NCBI GenBank assembly: GCA_934149325.1
Contig: CAKPEJ010000007.1
Coordinates: 1-43,112, forward strand
Length of the DNA: 43,112 nucleotides
From: an uncultured Bacilli bacterium
Lineage (GTDB): Bacteria > Bacillota_I > Bacilli_A > RF39 > UBA660
Direction: 5' to 3'
Shown: positions 1 through 7,343 of the stretch, piece after piece
Layout: each line of letters begins with the position of its first letter
Numbering within the stretch: the stretch's first letter is position 1
Program-made: the position numbers and the translations under genes
Notes under the pieces: model-generated
What the model was told of the DNA's origin: nothing
The model's database searches: none
The model's input: the letters and a program-made list of their open reading frames with translations, nothing else

Positions 1-639
1 ATTAATAGATATGGGTTAGACGCAACTAAATATTATTTATTAAGACTAATGAGTTTTGATAAAGATTCTATGTTTACGCCAGATGACTTTGTCGAAAGAT
101 ATAATTCTGATTTAGCAAATGATTTAGGTAATTTATTAAATAGAACAATTGGAATGATTAACAAATATTTTGATGGTTATATTCCAAATATAATTAAACA
201 TACAGAGTTTGATGCATCATTTGAAGAATATGTTAATAATAAAATAAATAATTTTGCAGAATGTATGGATACATACCATGTAAGTAATGCACTAATAGAA
301 TTATGGAATATAATATCTAGAACAAATAAGTATATTGATGAGACTGCACCTTGGTTACTTTCAAAAGAAGAAAATAAAGATGAACTTAAAACAGTTATGT
401 ATTATTTAACAGAATCATTAAGAAAGGTTGCAATATTATTAAAACCATTTATGAAAAATACATCAGAAAGTATTTTATCTCAGTTAAATATTAATAATAT
501 TGATAATTCTTGGGATACACTTTTAAATTATAATAGCTTTAAAGAAGGAACAAAAGTAATAGAAAAAGGTGAACCATTATTTGTTAGACTAGATAAAGAA
601 GATGAAATAGAATATATTAAACAGCAAATGCAAAAATAA
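1..639 (+). CDS. metG: Methionyl-tRNA synthetase, C-terminal part (5' end outside window)
   Basis: The reading frame is open from base 1, so the gene begins upstream of the window; only the last 212 residues are visible. They start in the end of the catalytic core (YGLDATKYYLLR) and run through the alpha-helical anticodon-binding domain, with the family motif NSDLANDLGNLLNR near visible residue 40. MetRS charges tRNA-Met in the cytoplasm. The protein ends right after the helical domain, so it lacks the C-terminal EMAP/Trbp111-type tRNA-binding domain of the longer Bacillus enzyme. The ATG at 49 is internal to the frame and is not the start. A strong terminator follows, then tatD, as in Bacillus (metS-tatD). 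Confidence 0.95.
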   Translation: MNRYGLDATKYYLLRLMSFDKDSMFTPDDFVERYNSDLANDLGNLLNRTIGMINKYFDGYIPNIIKHTEFDASFEEYVNNKINNFAECMDTYHVSNALIELWNIISRTNKYIDETAPWLLSKEENKDELKTVMYYLTESLRKVAILLKPFMKNTSESILSQLNINNIDNSWDTLLNYNSFKEGTKVIEKGEPLFVRLDKEDEIEYIKQQMQK

Positions 640-641
640 TT

Positions 642-674
642 AAAAGATTATACTAATTATGGTATAATCTTTTT
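642..674 (+). terminator. Rho-independent terminator of metG
   Basis: A perfect 12-bp stem (642-653 with 662-673) with an 8-nt loop runs into a T-run. The sequence TATAAT (663-668) lies in the descending arm and could also be a -10 box giving tatD a leader of about 10 nt. Confidence 0.85.
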
Positions 675-684
675 AGGTGATTTT

Positions 685-1434
685 ATGATTATTGATACAC
701 ATTGTCACATTTATTACAGTGAAGTAGAAAATGCTGATGAAATAATTAAAGAATGTAAAAAAAATAATATAATTATGATTTTAAATGGATTAGATAAAAA
801 AAGTAATTTAGAAGTACTTGAATTATCAAAAAAATATGATAATGTATATGCTGCTATTGGTTATGATCATTCTGTAGTTGATAAAATTAATGAGGAAGAC
901 TTAATATTATTAGAAAATCAGTTACAAAATGAAAAAGTAATTGCTATAGGAGAAATAGGACTTGATTATTATTGGGTAAAAGATAATAAAGAAAAACAAA
1001 AACAACTATTTATTAAAGAACTAGAACTTGCAGAAAAATATAATTTACCAGTAATTATCCACAGTAGAGATGCTGTTCAAGATGTTTATGATATATTAAA
1101 AACAAGAAATTTAAGAGGAAGTATTCATTGTTATTCAGGAAGTACAGAAATGGCTCAAGAATTTATAAAAATAGGATTTTATATAGGAATTGATGGACCA
1201 ATTACATTTAAAAATAATAAGAAACAAAGACAAATGGTAAAAGATATTGATATAAAACATATCCTAGTAGAAACCGACTCTCCATATTTATCTCCAGAAC
1301 CAAATAGAGGAAAAGCAAATACATCACTTAATTTAGTATATATAATAAAACAAATTGCAACAGAATGTAATATGAATTATGAAGATATAAGAGATATTAC
1401 TACTAATAATGCAAGAAAATTATTTAAAATATAG
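685..1434 (+). CDS. tatD: TatD family metal-dependent hydrolase/DNase
   Basis: A 249-residue TIM-barrel amidohydrolase of the TatD/YcfH family, usual length. Metal-ligand motifs are in place: DTHCH at residues 4-8, GEIGLDYYW around 90-97, VIIHSRDA around 124-131, the HCYSG loop around 149-153 and the ETDSPYL aspartate near 195-201. Family members are 3'-5' DNases with proposed repair and quality-control roles; the exact substrate here is unknown. The start has an AGGTGA Shine-Dalgarno four bases ahead. It sits between metG and rsmA as in Bacillus, but rnmV (RNase M5), normally between tatD and rsmA, is absent. rsmA follows 8 bases downstream, so the two are probably cotranscribed. Confidence 0.93.
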   Translation: MIIDTHCHIYYSEVENADEIIKECKKNNIIMILNGLDKKSNLEVLELSKKYDNVYAAIGYDHSVVDKINEEDLILLENQLQNEKVIAIGEIGLDYYWVKDNKEKQKQLFIKELELAEKYNLPVIIHSRDAVQDVYDILKTRNLRGSIHCYSGSTEMAQEFIKIGFYIGIDGPITFKNNKKQRQMVKDIDIKHILVETDSPYLSPEPNRGKANTSLNLVYIIKQIATECNMNYEDIRDITTNNARKLFKI

Positions 1435-1442
1435 GAGTTTAT

Positions 1443-2249
1443 ATGAAGGAATTAATAGAAAAATATAATTTTAATTTTAAGAAAAAATTTGGTCAAAATT
1501 TTTTAAAAGATCAAAATATATTAGAAAATATTGCTTTAAAGAGTGAAATAGATAAAGATACATTAGTTATTGAAATAGGAGTAGGTGCAGCCGCACTTAC
1601 AAAAGTAACTAGTAAATATGCTAAAAATGTAATTGGTTATGAAATTGATAATACATTAGAGCCAATTATAAAAGAAGTTTTAAAAAATCAAGATAATGTT
1701 GAAATAATTTTTGATGATTTTTTAAAAAGACAAGTGAAAAAAGACATAACAAAATATGAATATAAGAAATTATACGTTGTAGCAAATTTACCATATTATA
1801 TAACAACACCAATAATAGAAAAAATAATAGATGATAAAATAGGTGTTGATAAGATAGTTATTATGGTACAAAAAGAAGTTGGAGATAGATTTTCAGCAAA
1901 AAAAGGTACAAAAGACTATAATTCATTGACTATATTTTTAAATTACTATTTTGATATAAGAAAACTTATGAATGTCTCTAGAAATTGTTTTGTTCCATCA
2001 CCTAATGTTGATAGCGTAATTGTAGAAATGAAAAAGAAAAATATAAAATATAATGTGGAAAATGAAGAAAAATTATTCAAATTAATTAGAGATTCTTTTA
2101 GATACAAGAGAAAAAATTTAAGAAATAATTTAAAAGATTATGATTTATCTAAAATAGAAAATGTTTTATCTAAGTATAATTTGGATTTAACTGTTAGAGC
2201 AGAAAACTTATCTTTAGAACAATTTATAGATATATCAAATTCAATATAA
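1443..2249 (+). CDS. rsmA: 16S rRNA dimethyladenosine transferase (RsmA/KsgA)
   Basis: Dimethylates two adjacent adenines at the 3' end of 16S rRNA late in 30S assembly, using SAM; loss gives kasugamycin resistance in other bacteria. Visible motifs: KKKFGQNFLKD at residues 13-23, SAM motif I VIEIGVGAAALT near 43-54, the catalytic NLPYY near 115-119 and FVPSPNVDS near 180. Length (268) is typical. Motif I is slightly unusual, with Ala where the third glycine of GxGxG normally stands. The start has AGGAG six bases ahead. A terminator follows directly, overlapping the stop codon. Confidence 0.95.
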   Translation: MKELIEKYNFNFKKKFGQNFLKDQNILENIALKSEIDKDTLVIEIGVGAAALTKVTSKYAKNVIGYEIDNTLEPIIKEVLKNQDNVEIIFDDFLKRQVKKDITKYEYKKLYVVANLPYYITTPIIEKIIDDKIGVDKIVIMVQKEVGDRFSAKKGTKDYNSLTIFLNYYFDIRKLMNVSRNCFVPSPNVDSVIVEMKKKNIKYNVENEEKLFKLIRDSFRYKRKNLRNNLKDYDLSKIENVLSKYNLDLTVRAENLSLEQFIDISNSI

Positions 2250-2271
2250 TGGGGTAATCACTCCATTTTTT
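2248..2271 (+). terminator. Rho-independent terminator of tatD-rsmA
   Basis: Eight-bp stem with one G-U pair (2248-2255 with 2260-2267), AATC loop and a T-run. It overlaps the rsmA stop. Confidence 0.8.
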
Positions 2272-2286
2272 ATTTTGCATATAATA
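2260..2286 (+). promoter_or_regulatory. Candidate SigK-type (mother-cell) promoter of yabG
   Basis: GCATATAATA (2277-2286) matches the SigK -10 consensus GCATANNNTA at every defined position. An AC dinucleotide (2260-2261), the core of the SigK -35, lies 16 bases before the CATA. Bacillus yabG is known to be SigK-dependent. The TATAAT inside it would also fit SigA, but no SigA -35 lies at the right distance. Inference from motif and gene identity. Confidence 0.5.
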
Positions 2287-2304
2287 TAAGGAAAAGGTGA
2301 TTTT

Positions 2305-3090
2305 ATGATTAATATTGGAGATATAGTTACGCGAAATAAATATAATAATGATACTGTTTTTAAAGTTATTGATATAAAAGATAATGTTTATTTTTTAAAG
2401 GGAATCAATGTAAGATTATGTGCTGATAGTGAACTTTCTGATTTAAAAAAAGAAGAGGAATATAGAGATGAAAAGGAAGATGATTCAAAGATTCTAGAAA
2501 TGTTAAATCTTCCTAAAAATGAATATAGGAGTGAATATTTTTATATTCCTGGCAAAATATTACATATAGATGCGGATAAAGATTATTTACAAAGATGTTT
2601 AAAGTTTTATAAAGATGCTAATATAAATGCATATGGAGTATATGATAAAGAAGAAAATTTATGCTTTAATATTAGAAAATATTTGGAGGATATTAAACCG
2701 GATATTGTCATAATAACAGGACATGACGCATATTATAAAAAGAAGGGTAATGAGGATAACAAAGATTCATACAAAAATAGTGAGAATTTTGAAAAGGCTA
2801 TAAGAGTTGCTAGAGAATATGAAAAATCATATGACAAATTAAAAATTATTGCCGGTGCTTGTCAATCAAATTACGAAGAATTAATAAGTGCTGGTGCTAA
2901 TTTTGCTTCAAGTCCTAAAAGGGTCAATATACATGCACTTGATCCTGCAATAATAGCTATATCAATTGCATTAACAGAAAATACAAAAGAACTTGATTTA
3001 ATAAATTTACTTGAAAAAACAAAATGTAAAAAAGATGGTATTGGAGGAATAATGTCATATGGTAGCATGTATGTAGGTTATCCCAAATAG
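2305..3090 (+). CDS. yabG: Sporulation-specific protease YabG
   Basis: Orthologue of YabG (peptidase family U57), which in Bacillus and Clostridioides is made in the mother cell and processes spore coat or cortex-associated proteins. The 261-residue protein begins with a small beta-rich domain (MINIGDIVTRNKYN) and continues with the conserved region YIPGKILHIDAD (about 80-91), DIVIITGHDAYY (about 135-146) and IIAGACQSNYEELI (about 186-199). The next genes, veg and spoVG, keep the Bacillus order. AAGGTGA lies ahead of the ATG, and a SigK-like promoter is proposed upstream. Its presence is a strong indication that the lineage forms spores or recently did. Confidence 0.92.
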   Translation: MINIGDIVTRNKYNNDTVFKVIDIKDNVYFLKGINVRLCADSELSDLKKEEEYRDEKEDDSKILEMLNLPKNEYRSEYFYIPGKILHIDADKDYLQRCLKFYKDANINAYGVYDKEENLCFNIRKYLEDIKPDIVIITGHDAYYKKKGNEDNKDSYKNSENFEKAIRVAREYEKSYDKLKIIAGACQSNYEELISAGANFASSPKRVNIHALDPAIIAISIALTENTKELDLINLLEKTKCKKDGIGGIMSYGSMYVGYPK

Positions 3091-3096
3091 GTGAAT

Positions 3097-3300
3097 ATGA
3101 TTGATCAAATAAAAGAAGAGTTAAAAGAAAAAACAAATAAAAAAGTTAAAGTTGTAGTTTATGAAAGTCGTAGTAGAAAGGTAGAATATGAAGGAATTTT
3201 AAAAAAATTATATCCTCATATTTTTATTTTAGAAATTGATGGTATAGACATGTCTTTTTCATATTCAGATATTTTGACTAAAAAAATAATTTTTAAATAA
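3097..3300 (+). CDS. veg: Veg family protein
   Basis: A 67-residue basic protein of the Veg family (DUF1021), an SH3-like fold. In B. subtilis Veg stimulates biofilm-gene expression by countering SinR, and it is very abundant. The match is clear from the core YEGILKKLYPHIFILEIDG and the end SFSYSDILT, as in Bacillus. Start choice: a GTG at 3091 would add two residues, but AGGTGA (3089-3094) overlaps it, so the ATG at 3097 is more likely; either way the gene touches the yabG stop and is probably translationally coupled. Confidence 0.88.
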   Translation: MIDQIKEELKEKTNKKVKVVVYESRSRKVEYEGILKKLYPHIFILEIDGIDMSFSYSDILTKKIIFK

Positions 3301-3304
3301 GTTA

Positions 3305-3333
3305 TTGATTATTTCTAATGTTTATAATATAAT
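3305..3333 (+). promoter_or_regulatory. SigA-type promoter of spoVG
   Basis: TTGATT (3305-3310), 17-bp spacer, TATAAT (3328-3333), directly after the veg stop. A second TATAAT overlaps at 3323. No clear SigH box was found although Bacillus spoVG is SigH-controlled. Confidence 0.65.
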
Positions 3334-3368
3334 ATAAGTAACATATACTAGAGAAGGAGATGAATGGT

Positions 3369-3626
3369 ATGAAAGTAACATCAGTAAATGTTAAAAAAAT
3401 CGAAAAAGAAAATTCAAGAATGAAAGGAATCGCTTCTATTTTATTAGACGATATGATTGCAATACATGATATTAGAATAATATCTGGTGATAATGGTTTA
3501 TTTGTTGCAATGCCTAGTAGAAAAACAGCAACAGGAGGATATAGAGATATAGTTCATCCAATAACTCCAGAAGGAAGAGAAATAATCGAAACAGCTATTA
3601 TAGACGAATATAATAAAGCAGAGTAA
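3369..3626 (+). CDS. spoVG: SpoVG, RNA/DNA-binding regulator
   Basis: An 85-residue SpoVG protein. Family members bind nucleic acids and act as global post-transcriptional or transcriptional regulators; in Bacillus they affect cortex formation and septation at sporulation onset. Signature stretches: MKVTSVNVKKI at the start, LLDDMIAIHDIRI, FVAMPSRK and YRDIVHPITPEGR. The ATG at 3360 would add three residues, but it overlaps the AAGGAG (3354-3359); the family start MKVT at 3369 is correctly spaced from it. The gene has its own promoter and terminator and is monocistronic. Confidence 0.95.
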   Translation: MKVTSVNVKKIEKENSRMKGIASILLDDMIAIHDIRIISGDNGLFVAMPSRKTATGGYRDIVHPITPEGREIIETAIIDEYNKAE

Positions 3627-3650
3627 ACTCTATTAAGAGTTTATTTTTTT
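3624..3650 (+). terminator. Rho-independent terminator of spoVG
   Basis: Perfect 8-bp stem (3624-3631 with 3636-3643), ATTA loop, followed by a T-run; overlaps the stop codon. Confidence 0.88.
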
Positions 3651-3652
3651 TG

Positions 3653-3681
3653 TAATATTTTTTCATTTTTATTCATAGTAT
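3653..3681 (+). promoter_or_regulatory. Candidate SigE-type promoter of yabPQ
   Basis: TAATATT (3653-3659) is an exact fit to the SigE -35 consensus KMATATT. After a 14-bp spacer, CATAGTAT (3674-3681) fits the -10 CATACANT at five of seven defined positions. Bacillus yabP is SigE-dependent. No SigA -35 is present here. Confidence 0.6.
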
Positions 3682-3709
3682 TTAATGAAGAAGTATTAGG
3701 AGGATAAAA

Positions 3710-3997
3710 ATGGACAAGATAAAAGATATAAGTACAAATTTAAGTCATTCTTTTTCAGTATCTGAACGAAAAAACATAATAATATCAGGTGTAGTAAAAA
3801 TAGATAGTTTTGATAGTGAAGAATTTTTGCTTGAAACGGTTCAAGGTTATATGAACATAAAAGGAGAAAATTTAGAAGTTGTTAAATTAGATACATATCA
3901 AGGTAATATAACTATTAAGGGAAAAATATGTGCAATAAATTATATAGATGAAAATACAAAAAAAGAATCTTCGGTTTTTGCAAAATTATTTAGATGA
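3710..3997 (+). CDS. yabP: Sporulation protein YabP
   Basis: A 95-residue YabP/YqfC-family protein, a small beta-rich mother-cell protein needed for spore formation in Bacillus. Recognised from IISGVVKIDSFDSEEFLLET followed by QGYMNIKGENLEV and GNITIKGKI. AGGAGG precedes the ATG at good spacing. The stop overlaps the yabQ start by four bases (ATGA), so the two are coupled. The upstream SigE-like promoter agrees with mother-cell expression. Confidence 0.9.
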   Translation: MDKIKDISTNLSHSFSVSERKNIIISGVVKIDSFDSEEFLLETVQGYMNIKGENLEVVKLDTYQGNITIKGKICAINYIDENTKKESSVFAKLFR

Positions 3998-4263
3998 TTT
4001 TATTACTTCAAATAAGAGCGTTATTTTTTTCATTTATATATGGAATATTTTTTTCTTTTACTTTTTTTATTAATAAAAATATATTATTAAGTAAAAATAG
4101 GTTTTTTAAGATAATTATAAATTTACTTTTTATATTAGATCATATTTTAATTTATTTTATATTTATGTCTAAAATAAATAATTCTATTCTTCATCCTTAT
4201 TTTTTTATTACATTTGTACTTGGAATTGTATTTTACATAAAATTTTATCATGAAATTGACTAA
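3994..4263 (+). CDS. yabQ: Spore cortex protein YabQ (short form)
   Basis: An 89-residue membrane protein with about three hydrophobic segments (roughly residues 5-25, 37-57 and 67-84). Identity rests on hydrophobic architecture and position between yabP and divIC, as in Bacillus where YabQ is required for cortex synthesis and sits in the forespore outer membrane. It is much shorter than Bacillus YabQ (about 211 residues) and is close to the core domain alone. Translationally coupled to yabP. Confidence 0.75.
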   Translation: MILLLQIRALFFSFIYGIFFSFTFFINKNILLSKNRFFKIIINLLFILDHILIYFIFMSKINNSILHPYFFITFVLGIVFYIKFYHEID

Positions 4264-4284
4264 TAAAAATATAAATGATATACT
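4256..4284 (+). promoter_or_regulatory. SigA promoter of divIC
   Basis: TTGACT (4256-4261), 17-bp spacer, TATACT (4279-4284) with an extended TGa. The -35 overlaps the yabQ stop, so divIC can be transcribed independently of the sporulation pair. Confidence 0.75.
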
Positions 4285-4332
4285 TTAAATGCAAAGTAAA
4301 TAGTAAAAAAGGTAGAATGGATGGTGATAGAT

Positions 4333-4617
4333 ATGAAGAAAAAAAAAGCAAAAAAAAGATTTTTGATGTTTTTTGTTATATATCTTGGAATAGGTATTAT
4401 TCTTCTTCAAAATGTAGGTTCATCATTTATTCAAATATATAATAAAAATAAGGAAAAGAAAACATTTGAAAAACAATTAACAAAATTAAAAGATAAGGAA
4501 GATGAGTTGAAAGGAACTGTAACAAAATTACAAGATCCTGATTATATAGCAAGATACGCAAGAGAAAAGTATTTATATTCAAAAGATGGAGAAATAATAA
4601 TAAGAATTCCTGATTAA
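4333..4617 (+). CDS. divIC: Cell division protein DivIC/FtsB family
   Basis: A 94-residue bitopic protein: a lysine-rich cytoplasmic start, one membrane span (FLMFFVIYLGIGIILL, about residues 11-26) and an extracytoplasmic coiled coil (about 40-68) ending in the family feature DPDYIARYAREKYLYSKDGE. DivIC partners FtsL and DivIB at the division septum. It follows yabPQ exactly as in Bacillus. The ATG at 4321 would add four residues; 4333 is preferred for its GGTGAT spacing and MKKKK start. Confidence 0.9.
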   Translation: MKKKKAKKRFLMFFVIYLGIGIILLQNVGSSFIQIYNKNKEKKTFEKQLTKLKDKEDELKGTVTKLQDPDYIARYAREKYLYSKDGEIIIRIPD

Positions 4618-4623
4618 TAAAAT

Positions 4624-4650
4624 AAACACAATGTATTTGTGTTTTTTTCT
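4624..4650 (+). terminator. Rho-independent terminator of divIC
   Basis: Eight-bp stem (4624-4631 with 4637-4644), five-base loop and a T-run. Confidence 0.85.
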
Positions 4651-4664
4651 TTTTGTGTTATTAT
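4637..4664 (+). promoter_or_regulatory. Candidate promoter of mrnC-rlmB-sigH
   Basis: TATTAT (4659-4664) carries an extended TGt; TTGTGT (4637-4642) lies 16 bp upstream inside the terminator stem. The predicted leader is only about 10 nt. A TATAAT at 4664-4669 is an alternative -10. Confidence 0.5.
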
Positions 4665-4680
4665 ATAATCGGTGAAACAA

Positions 4681-5055
4681 ATGGATATAAATAATGTAAA
4701 TATTTTAACTCTAGCATATTTAGGTGACTCTGTATATGAATTACATATCAGAGAATATTTGATAAAAAAAGGCATATATAAGGTCAATAATTTACAAAAA
4801 AATGCTCTAAAATATGTTACAGCAAAAAGCCAATGTGTATTTATAAATAATTTTTTAGACAATAATATTTTGTCTGAAGAAGAAATTGACGTAGTAAAAA
4901 GAGGTAGAAATGCAAAAGTTTATTCTCATCCTAAAAATACAGATATAGTTACATATAAATGGGCAACAGCGCTTGAATGTTTGTTTGGATATTTGAAGCT
5001 TAAAAATGAAGAAGAAAGAATAATTGAATTAATAAAAATAATAGTAGGAGAATAG
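4681..5055 (+). CDS. mrnC: Mini-ribonuclease III
   Basis: A 124-residue stand-alone RNase III catalytic domain without a dsRNA-binding domain. Mini-III removes the double-stranded ends of the 23S rRNA precursor. Diagnostic residues: LAYLGDSVYELHIREYL near the start, where LGDSVYE carries the catalytic acid, and VKRGRNAK in the middle. The ATG at 4681 gives the typical start MDINNVN; a GTG at 4672 overlaps the GGTGA and is rejected. rlmB follows 3 bases after the stop; mrnC-rlmB-sigH matches Bacillus order (minus yacP). Confidence 0.93.
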   Translation: MDINNVNILTLAYLGDSVYELHIREYLIKKGIYKVNNLQKNALKYVTAKSQCVFINNFLDNNILSEEEIDVVKRGRNAKVYSHPKNTDIVTYKWATALECLFGYLKLKNEEERIIELIKIIVGE

Positions 5056-5058
5056 AAT

Positions 5059-5751
5059 ATGATAGTATATGGAAAAAATGTGGCAAAAGAAGTGATAAGT
5101 ACAAAGAAAGAAATAAAAAAAGTAATTTTATCTAATAATTTTGATAACAAAGAAATTTTAGATGGTCTTAAAGGAATAAAAATAGAATATATGAATAAAA
5201 GAGATATGGACTATAAATATTCTTCAAATAATCAAGGAATCGTAATGGAAATAGAAGATTATAAATATTCTGATATAAAAGAAGTTTATGATAAAAATTT
5301 TATAGTTATTTTAGATCATTTAGAAGATCCACATAATTTTGGTGCAATTATTAGAACATGTGAAGCAGCAGGAGTAGATGCAATAATTATTCCTAAAAAA
5401 AGAAGTGTTGAGATAAATTCAACTGTTATGAAAGTAAGTGCAGGTGCACTTAATAATATAAAAATTGTTGAAGTAAATAATTTAGTAAACGCAATGGAAA
5501 AGTTACAAGATAATGGATTTTGGATATATGGAACAGATATGGAAAATAGTGAAGTATATACCGATGTTAAATATGATGTGAAAACAGCTTTAGTTATTGG
5601 CGCTGAAGGAAATGGAATAGGAAGATTAGTAAGAGAAAAATGTGATTTTGTAGTTAATATTCCAATGACAGGAAAAATAAATAGTTTAAATGCTTCGGTT
5701 GCTGCAGCAATAGTTATATATGAAGTAGTTAGACAAAGAAGGATAAAATAA
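5059..5751 (+). CDS. rlmB: 23S rRNA (guanosine-2'-O)-methyltransferase RlmB (TrmH family)
   Basis: A 230-residue SPOUT methyltransferase with a short N-terminal substrate-binding domain (starts MIVYGKNVAKE) and a trefoil-knot domain: motif 1 LDHLEDPHNFGAIIRTCEAAG near 90-110, motif 2 ALVIGAEGNGIGRLV near 176-190 and motif 3 IPMTGKINSLNASVAAAI near 199-216. It methylates a conserved guanosine in the peptidyl-transferase region of 23S rRNA. It lies in an operon between mrnC and sigH, one base from the sigH start. Confidence 0.93.
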   Translation: MIVYGKNVAKEVISTKKEIKKVILSNNFDNKEILDGLKGIKIEYMNKRDMDYKYSSNNQGIVMEIEDYKYSDIKEVYDKNFIVILDHLEDPHNFGAIIRTCEAAGVDAIIIPKKRSVEINSTVMKVSAGALNNIKIVEVNNLVNAMEKLQDNGFWIYGTDMENSEVYTDVKYDVKTALVIGAEGNGIGRLVREKCDFVVNIPMTGKINSLNASVAAAIVIYEVVRQRRIK

Positions 5752-5752
5752 T

Positions 5753-6364
5753 ATGAATTATGAAGATAATGATTATGAATTATTATATTTAATATCAGAA
5801 AACAATGAATCAGCAAAAGAAATATTTTATGATAAATATAAACCAACCGTTGAAGTAAAAGCAAAAAAATATTTTCGAGCGGTAAAAGGAAATGGAATAG
5901 AGCTTAATGATCTTATTCAAGAAGGGATGATAGGTTTATCAAATGCAATAAGTGATTATCAGGAACAAAAAAATATAAAATTTTCTACATTTGCTGCTAC
6001 TTGTATTGAAAGAAATATTTTAACTTATATAAGAAGAATTAGTTGTAATAAACATATGGTTTTAAATAATTCTTTATCAATGGATGCATCTTTGTCTACA
6101 TATGATAAACCTTTAAAAGAGTTTATATGTGATGAAGAAAATTTGAATCCAGAAAATGTTTTTATAAGAAACGAAGATGAAGTAGAAATAGATAAATTAA
6201 TTAATGAAATATTAACTGAACAGGAAAGAGAAGTTTTCCTGTTAAGAACAGATGGATTTAGTTATAATGAGATAGCATTATTATTAAATATGACAAAAAA
6301 ATCGGTAGAAAGATCTATATCAAGAGCTAGAAATAAAATAGAAAAATTTAAGCAAAATAATTGA
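5753..6364 (+). CDS. sigH: RNA polymerase sigma factor SigH (Spo0H)
   Basis: A 203-residue sigma-70 family factor of the SigH type. Region 2 includes DLIQEGMIGLSNAISDY (about 46-62) and FSTFAATCIERNILTYIRR (about 74-92); region 4 helix-turn-helix is FLLRTDGFSYNEIALLLNMTKKSVERSISRARNKI near the end. Position between rlmB and secE is that of Bacillus sigH. In Bacillus it controls the transition state and early sporulation. The stop TGA lies inside the -35 hexamer of the secE promoter. rpmG, found between sigH and secE in Bacillus, is missing. Confidence 0.9.
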   Translation: MNYEDNDYELLYLISENNESAKEIFYDKYKPTVEVKAKKYFRAVKGNGIELNDLIQEGMIGLSNAISDYQEQKNIKFSTFAATCIERNILTYIRRISCNKHMVLNNSLSMDASLSTYDKPLKEFICDEENLNPENVFIRNEDEVEIDKLINEILTEQEREVFLLRTDGFSYNEIALLLNMTKKSVERSISRARNKIEKFKQNN

Positions 6365-6389
6365 CTATATAAGTGATTTATGCTATTAT
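6361..6389 (+). promoter_or_regulatory. SigA promoter of secE-nusG
   Basis: TTGACT (6361-6366) over the sigH stop codon, 17-bp spacer, extended TGc and TATTAT (6384-6389). Confidence 0.8.
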
Positions 6390-6443
6390 TTTGGTATAAA
6401 GCACAGGAGTGTTTTTTATTTTGGATTTCAAGGAAGGATTATT

Positions 6444-6656
6444 ATGGGAAAAATAAAAGAATTTTTTTCAGATATGAAAAAAGAAGTAAAAAGAATAAGA
6501 TGGTGTAAAGGAAAAGGGCTATGGAATAATATAATAGTTACTATTATGTTTATACTATTTTTTGCATTATTTTTTGTAGTTATACAATACATAATAGCTG
6601 GAATAGAATCTATAGACTATTCTTCAATATATGAAAGGATTACAGATATATTTTAG
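6444..6656 (+). CDS. secE: Preprotein translocase subunit SecE
   Basis: A 70-residue SecE with the amphipathic helix FFSDMKKEVKRIRW (about 7-20) and a single C-terminal membrane span (IIVTIMFILFFALFFVVIQYI is its core, about 29-49). It stabilises SecY in the protein-export channel. Cotranscribed with nusG, 11 bases downstream, the usual arrangement. Confidence 0.94.
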   Translation: MGKIKEFFSDMKKEVKRIRWCKGKGLWNNIIVTIMFILFFALFFVVIQYIIAGIESIDYSSIYERITDIF

Positions 6657-6667
6657 AGGTGTGAGAT

Positions 6668-7210
6668 ATGAACGAAGAAAAACAATGGTATGTAATTAAT
6701 ACATATTCAGGTCATGAGAATAATGTAAAAGAAAAACTTGATATGCGTATTCAATCAATGAATATGCAAAATTATATCTTTAGGGTAATAGTTCCTGAGA
6801 CAAAGGAAATAGAAATAAAAGATGGAAAACAAAAAGAAAAAGTTAAGAAAATGTTTCCAGGTTATGTTTTAGTAGAAATGATTATGACAGATGAAGCATG
6901 GTATGTTGTAAGAAATACACCAGGTGTAACTGGATTCTTAGGTTCATCTGGTAAAGGTGCAAAACCATTTCCATTGTTTCCACATGAAATAGATAAAATA
7001 TTAGAAACAATGGGTATGTCAAGAAAAGAAATTGATGTTGACTTACAAGTTGGAGACAGAGTAAAAATAACAGATGGTCCATTTAAACTTATGGCTGGTA
7101 AGATTGATGAAATAGATACTGAAAAAGCAAAAGCAAAAGTATCAATTGATTTATTTGGTCAAGAAACAAGTGTAGAAGTGGATTTGACACAAATAGAAAT
7201 TGAAAAATAA
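6668..7210 (+). CDS. nusG: Transcription termination/antitermination factor NusG
   Basis: A 180-residue NusG with an N-terminal NGN domain (WYVINTYSGHENNVKEKL, then FPGYVLVEM and YVVRNTPGVTGFLG) and a C-terminal KOW domain (VGDRVKITDGPFKLMAGKI near 126-144). It binds RNA polymerase and couples it to the ribosome or termination machinery. GAGGTG precedes the ATG. Followed by a promoter and the rplK leader. Confidence 0.96.
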   Translation: MNEEKQWYVINTYSGHENNVKEKLDMRIQSMNMQNYIFRVIVPETKEIEIKDGKQKEKVKKMFPGYVLVEMIMTDEAWYVVRNTPGVTGFLGSSGKGAKPFPLFPHEIDKILETMGMSRKEIDVDLQVGDRVKITDGPFKLMAGKIDEIDTEKAKAKVSIDLFGQETSVEVDLTQIEIEK

Positions 7211-7213
7211 TTA

Positions 7214-7242
7214 TTGCTTTTTTAATAAATTAGTGATAAAAT
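7214..7242 (+). promoter_or_regulatory. SigA promoter of rplK-rplA
   Basis: TTGCTT (7214-7219), 17-bp spacer, extended TGa and TAAAAT (7237-7242). Predicted leader of about 95 nt before the rplK GTG. Confidence 0.7.
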
Positions 7243-7280
7243 TATGTGGCAACTATGTATTTTTGTATATATAGATGAAA

Positions 7281-7311
7281 GTGGGAGGCAAAAAACAGCT
7301 GTTTAAACCAC
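7281..7311 (+). promoter_or_regulatory. Leader RNA motif before rplK (GTGGGAGG...CCAC)
   Basis: GTGGGAGG (7281-7288) can close onto CCAC (7308-7311), enclosing a small palindromic hairpin (AAACAGCTGTTT). A second copy of the same frame precedes rplA. Probably a ribosomal-protein autoregulatory leader; L1 is the likeliest ligand by position, but this is inference. Confidence 0.5.
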
Positions 7312-7343
7312 TCACGAAAAAAATTTAATAGGAGGTGTTTTTC

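Noticed and set aside
2871..3068. Minus-strand ORF inside yabG
   Set aside because: Shadow of the yabG frame with no start signal or recognisable protein.
5316..5864. 182-codon minus-strand ORF
   Set aside because: Lies entirely antisense to rlmB and the start of sigH, whose family motifs are unambiguous.
6362..6364. UGA read as tryptophan (Mycoplasma code)
   Set aside because: sigH, smpB and yabP end at TGA at their family-typical lengths and Trp is encoded by TGG throughout.
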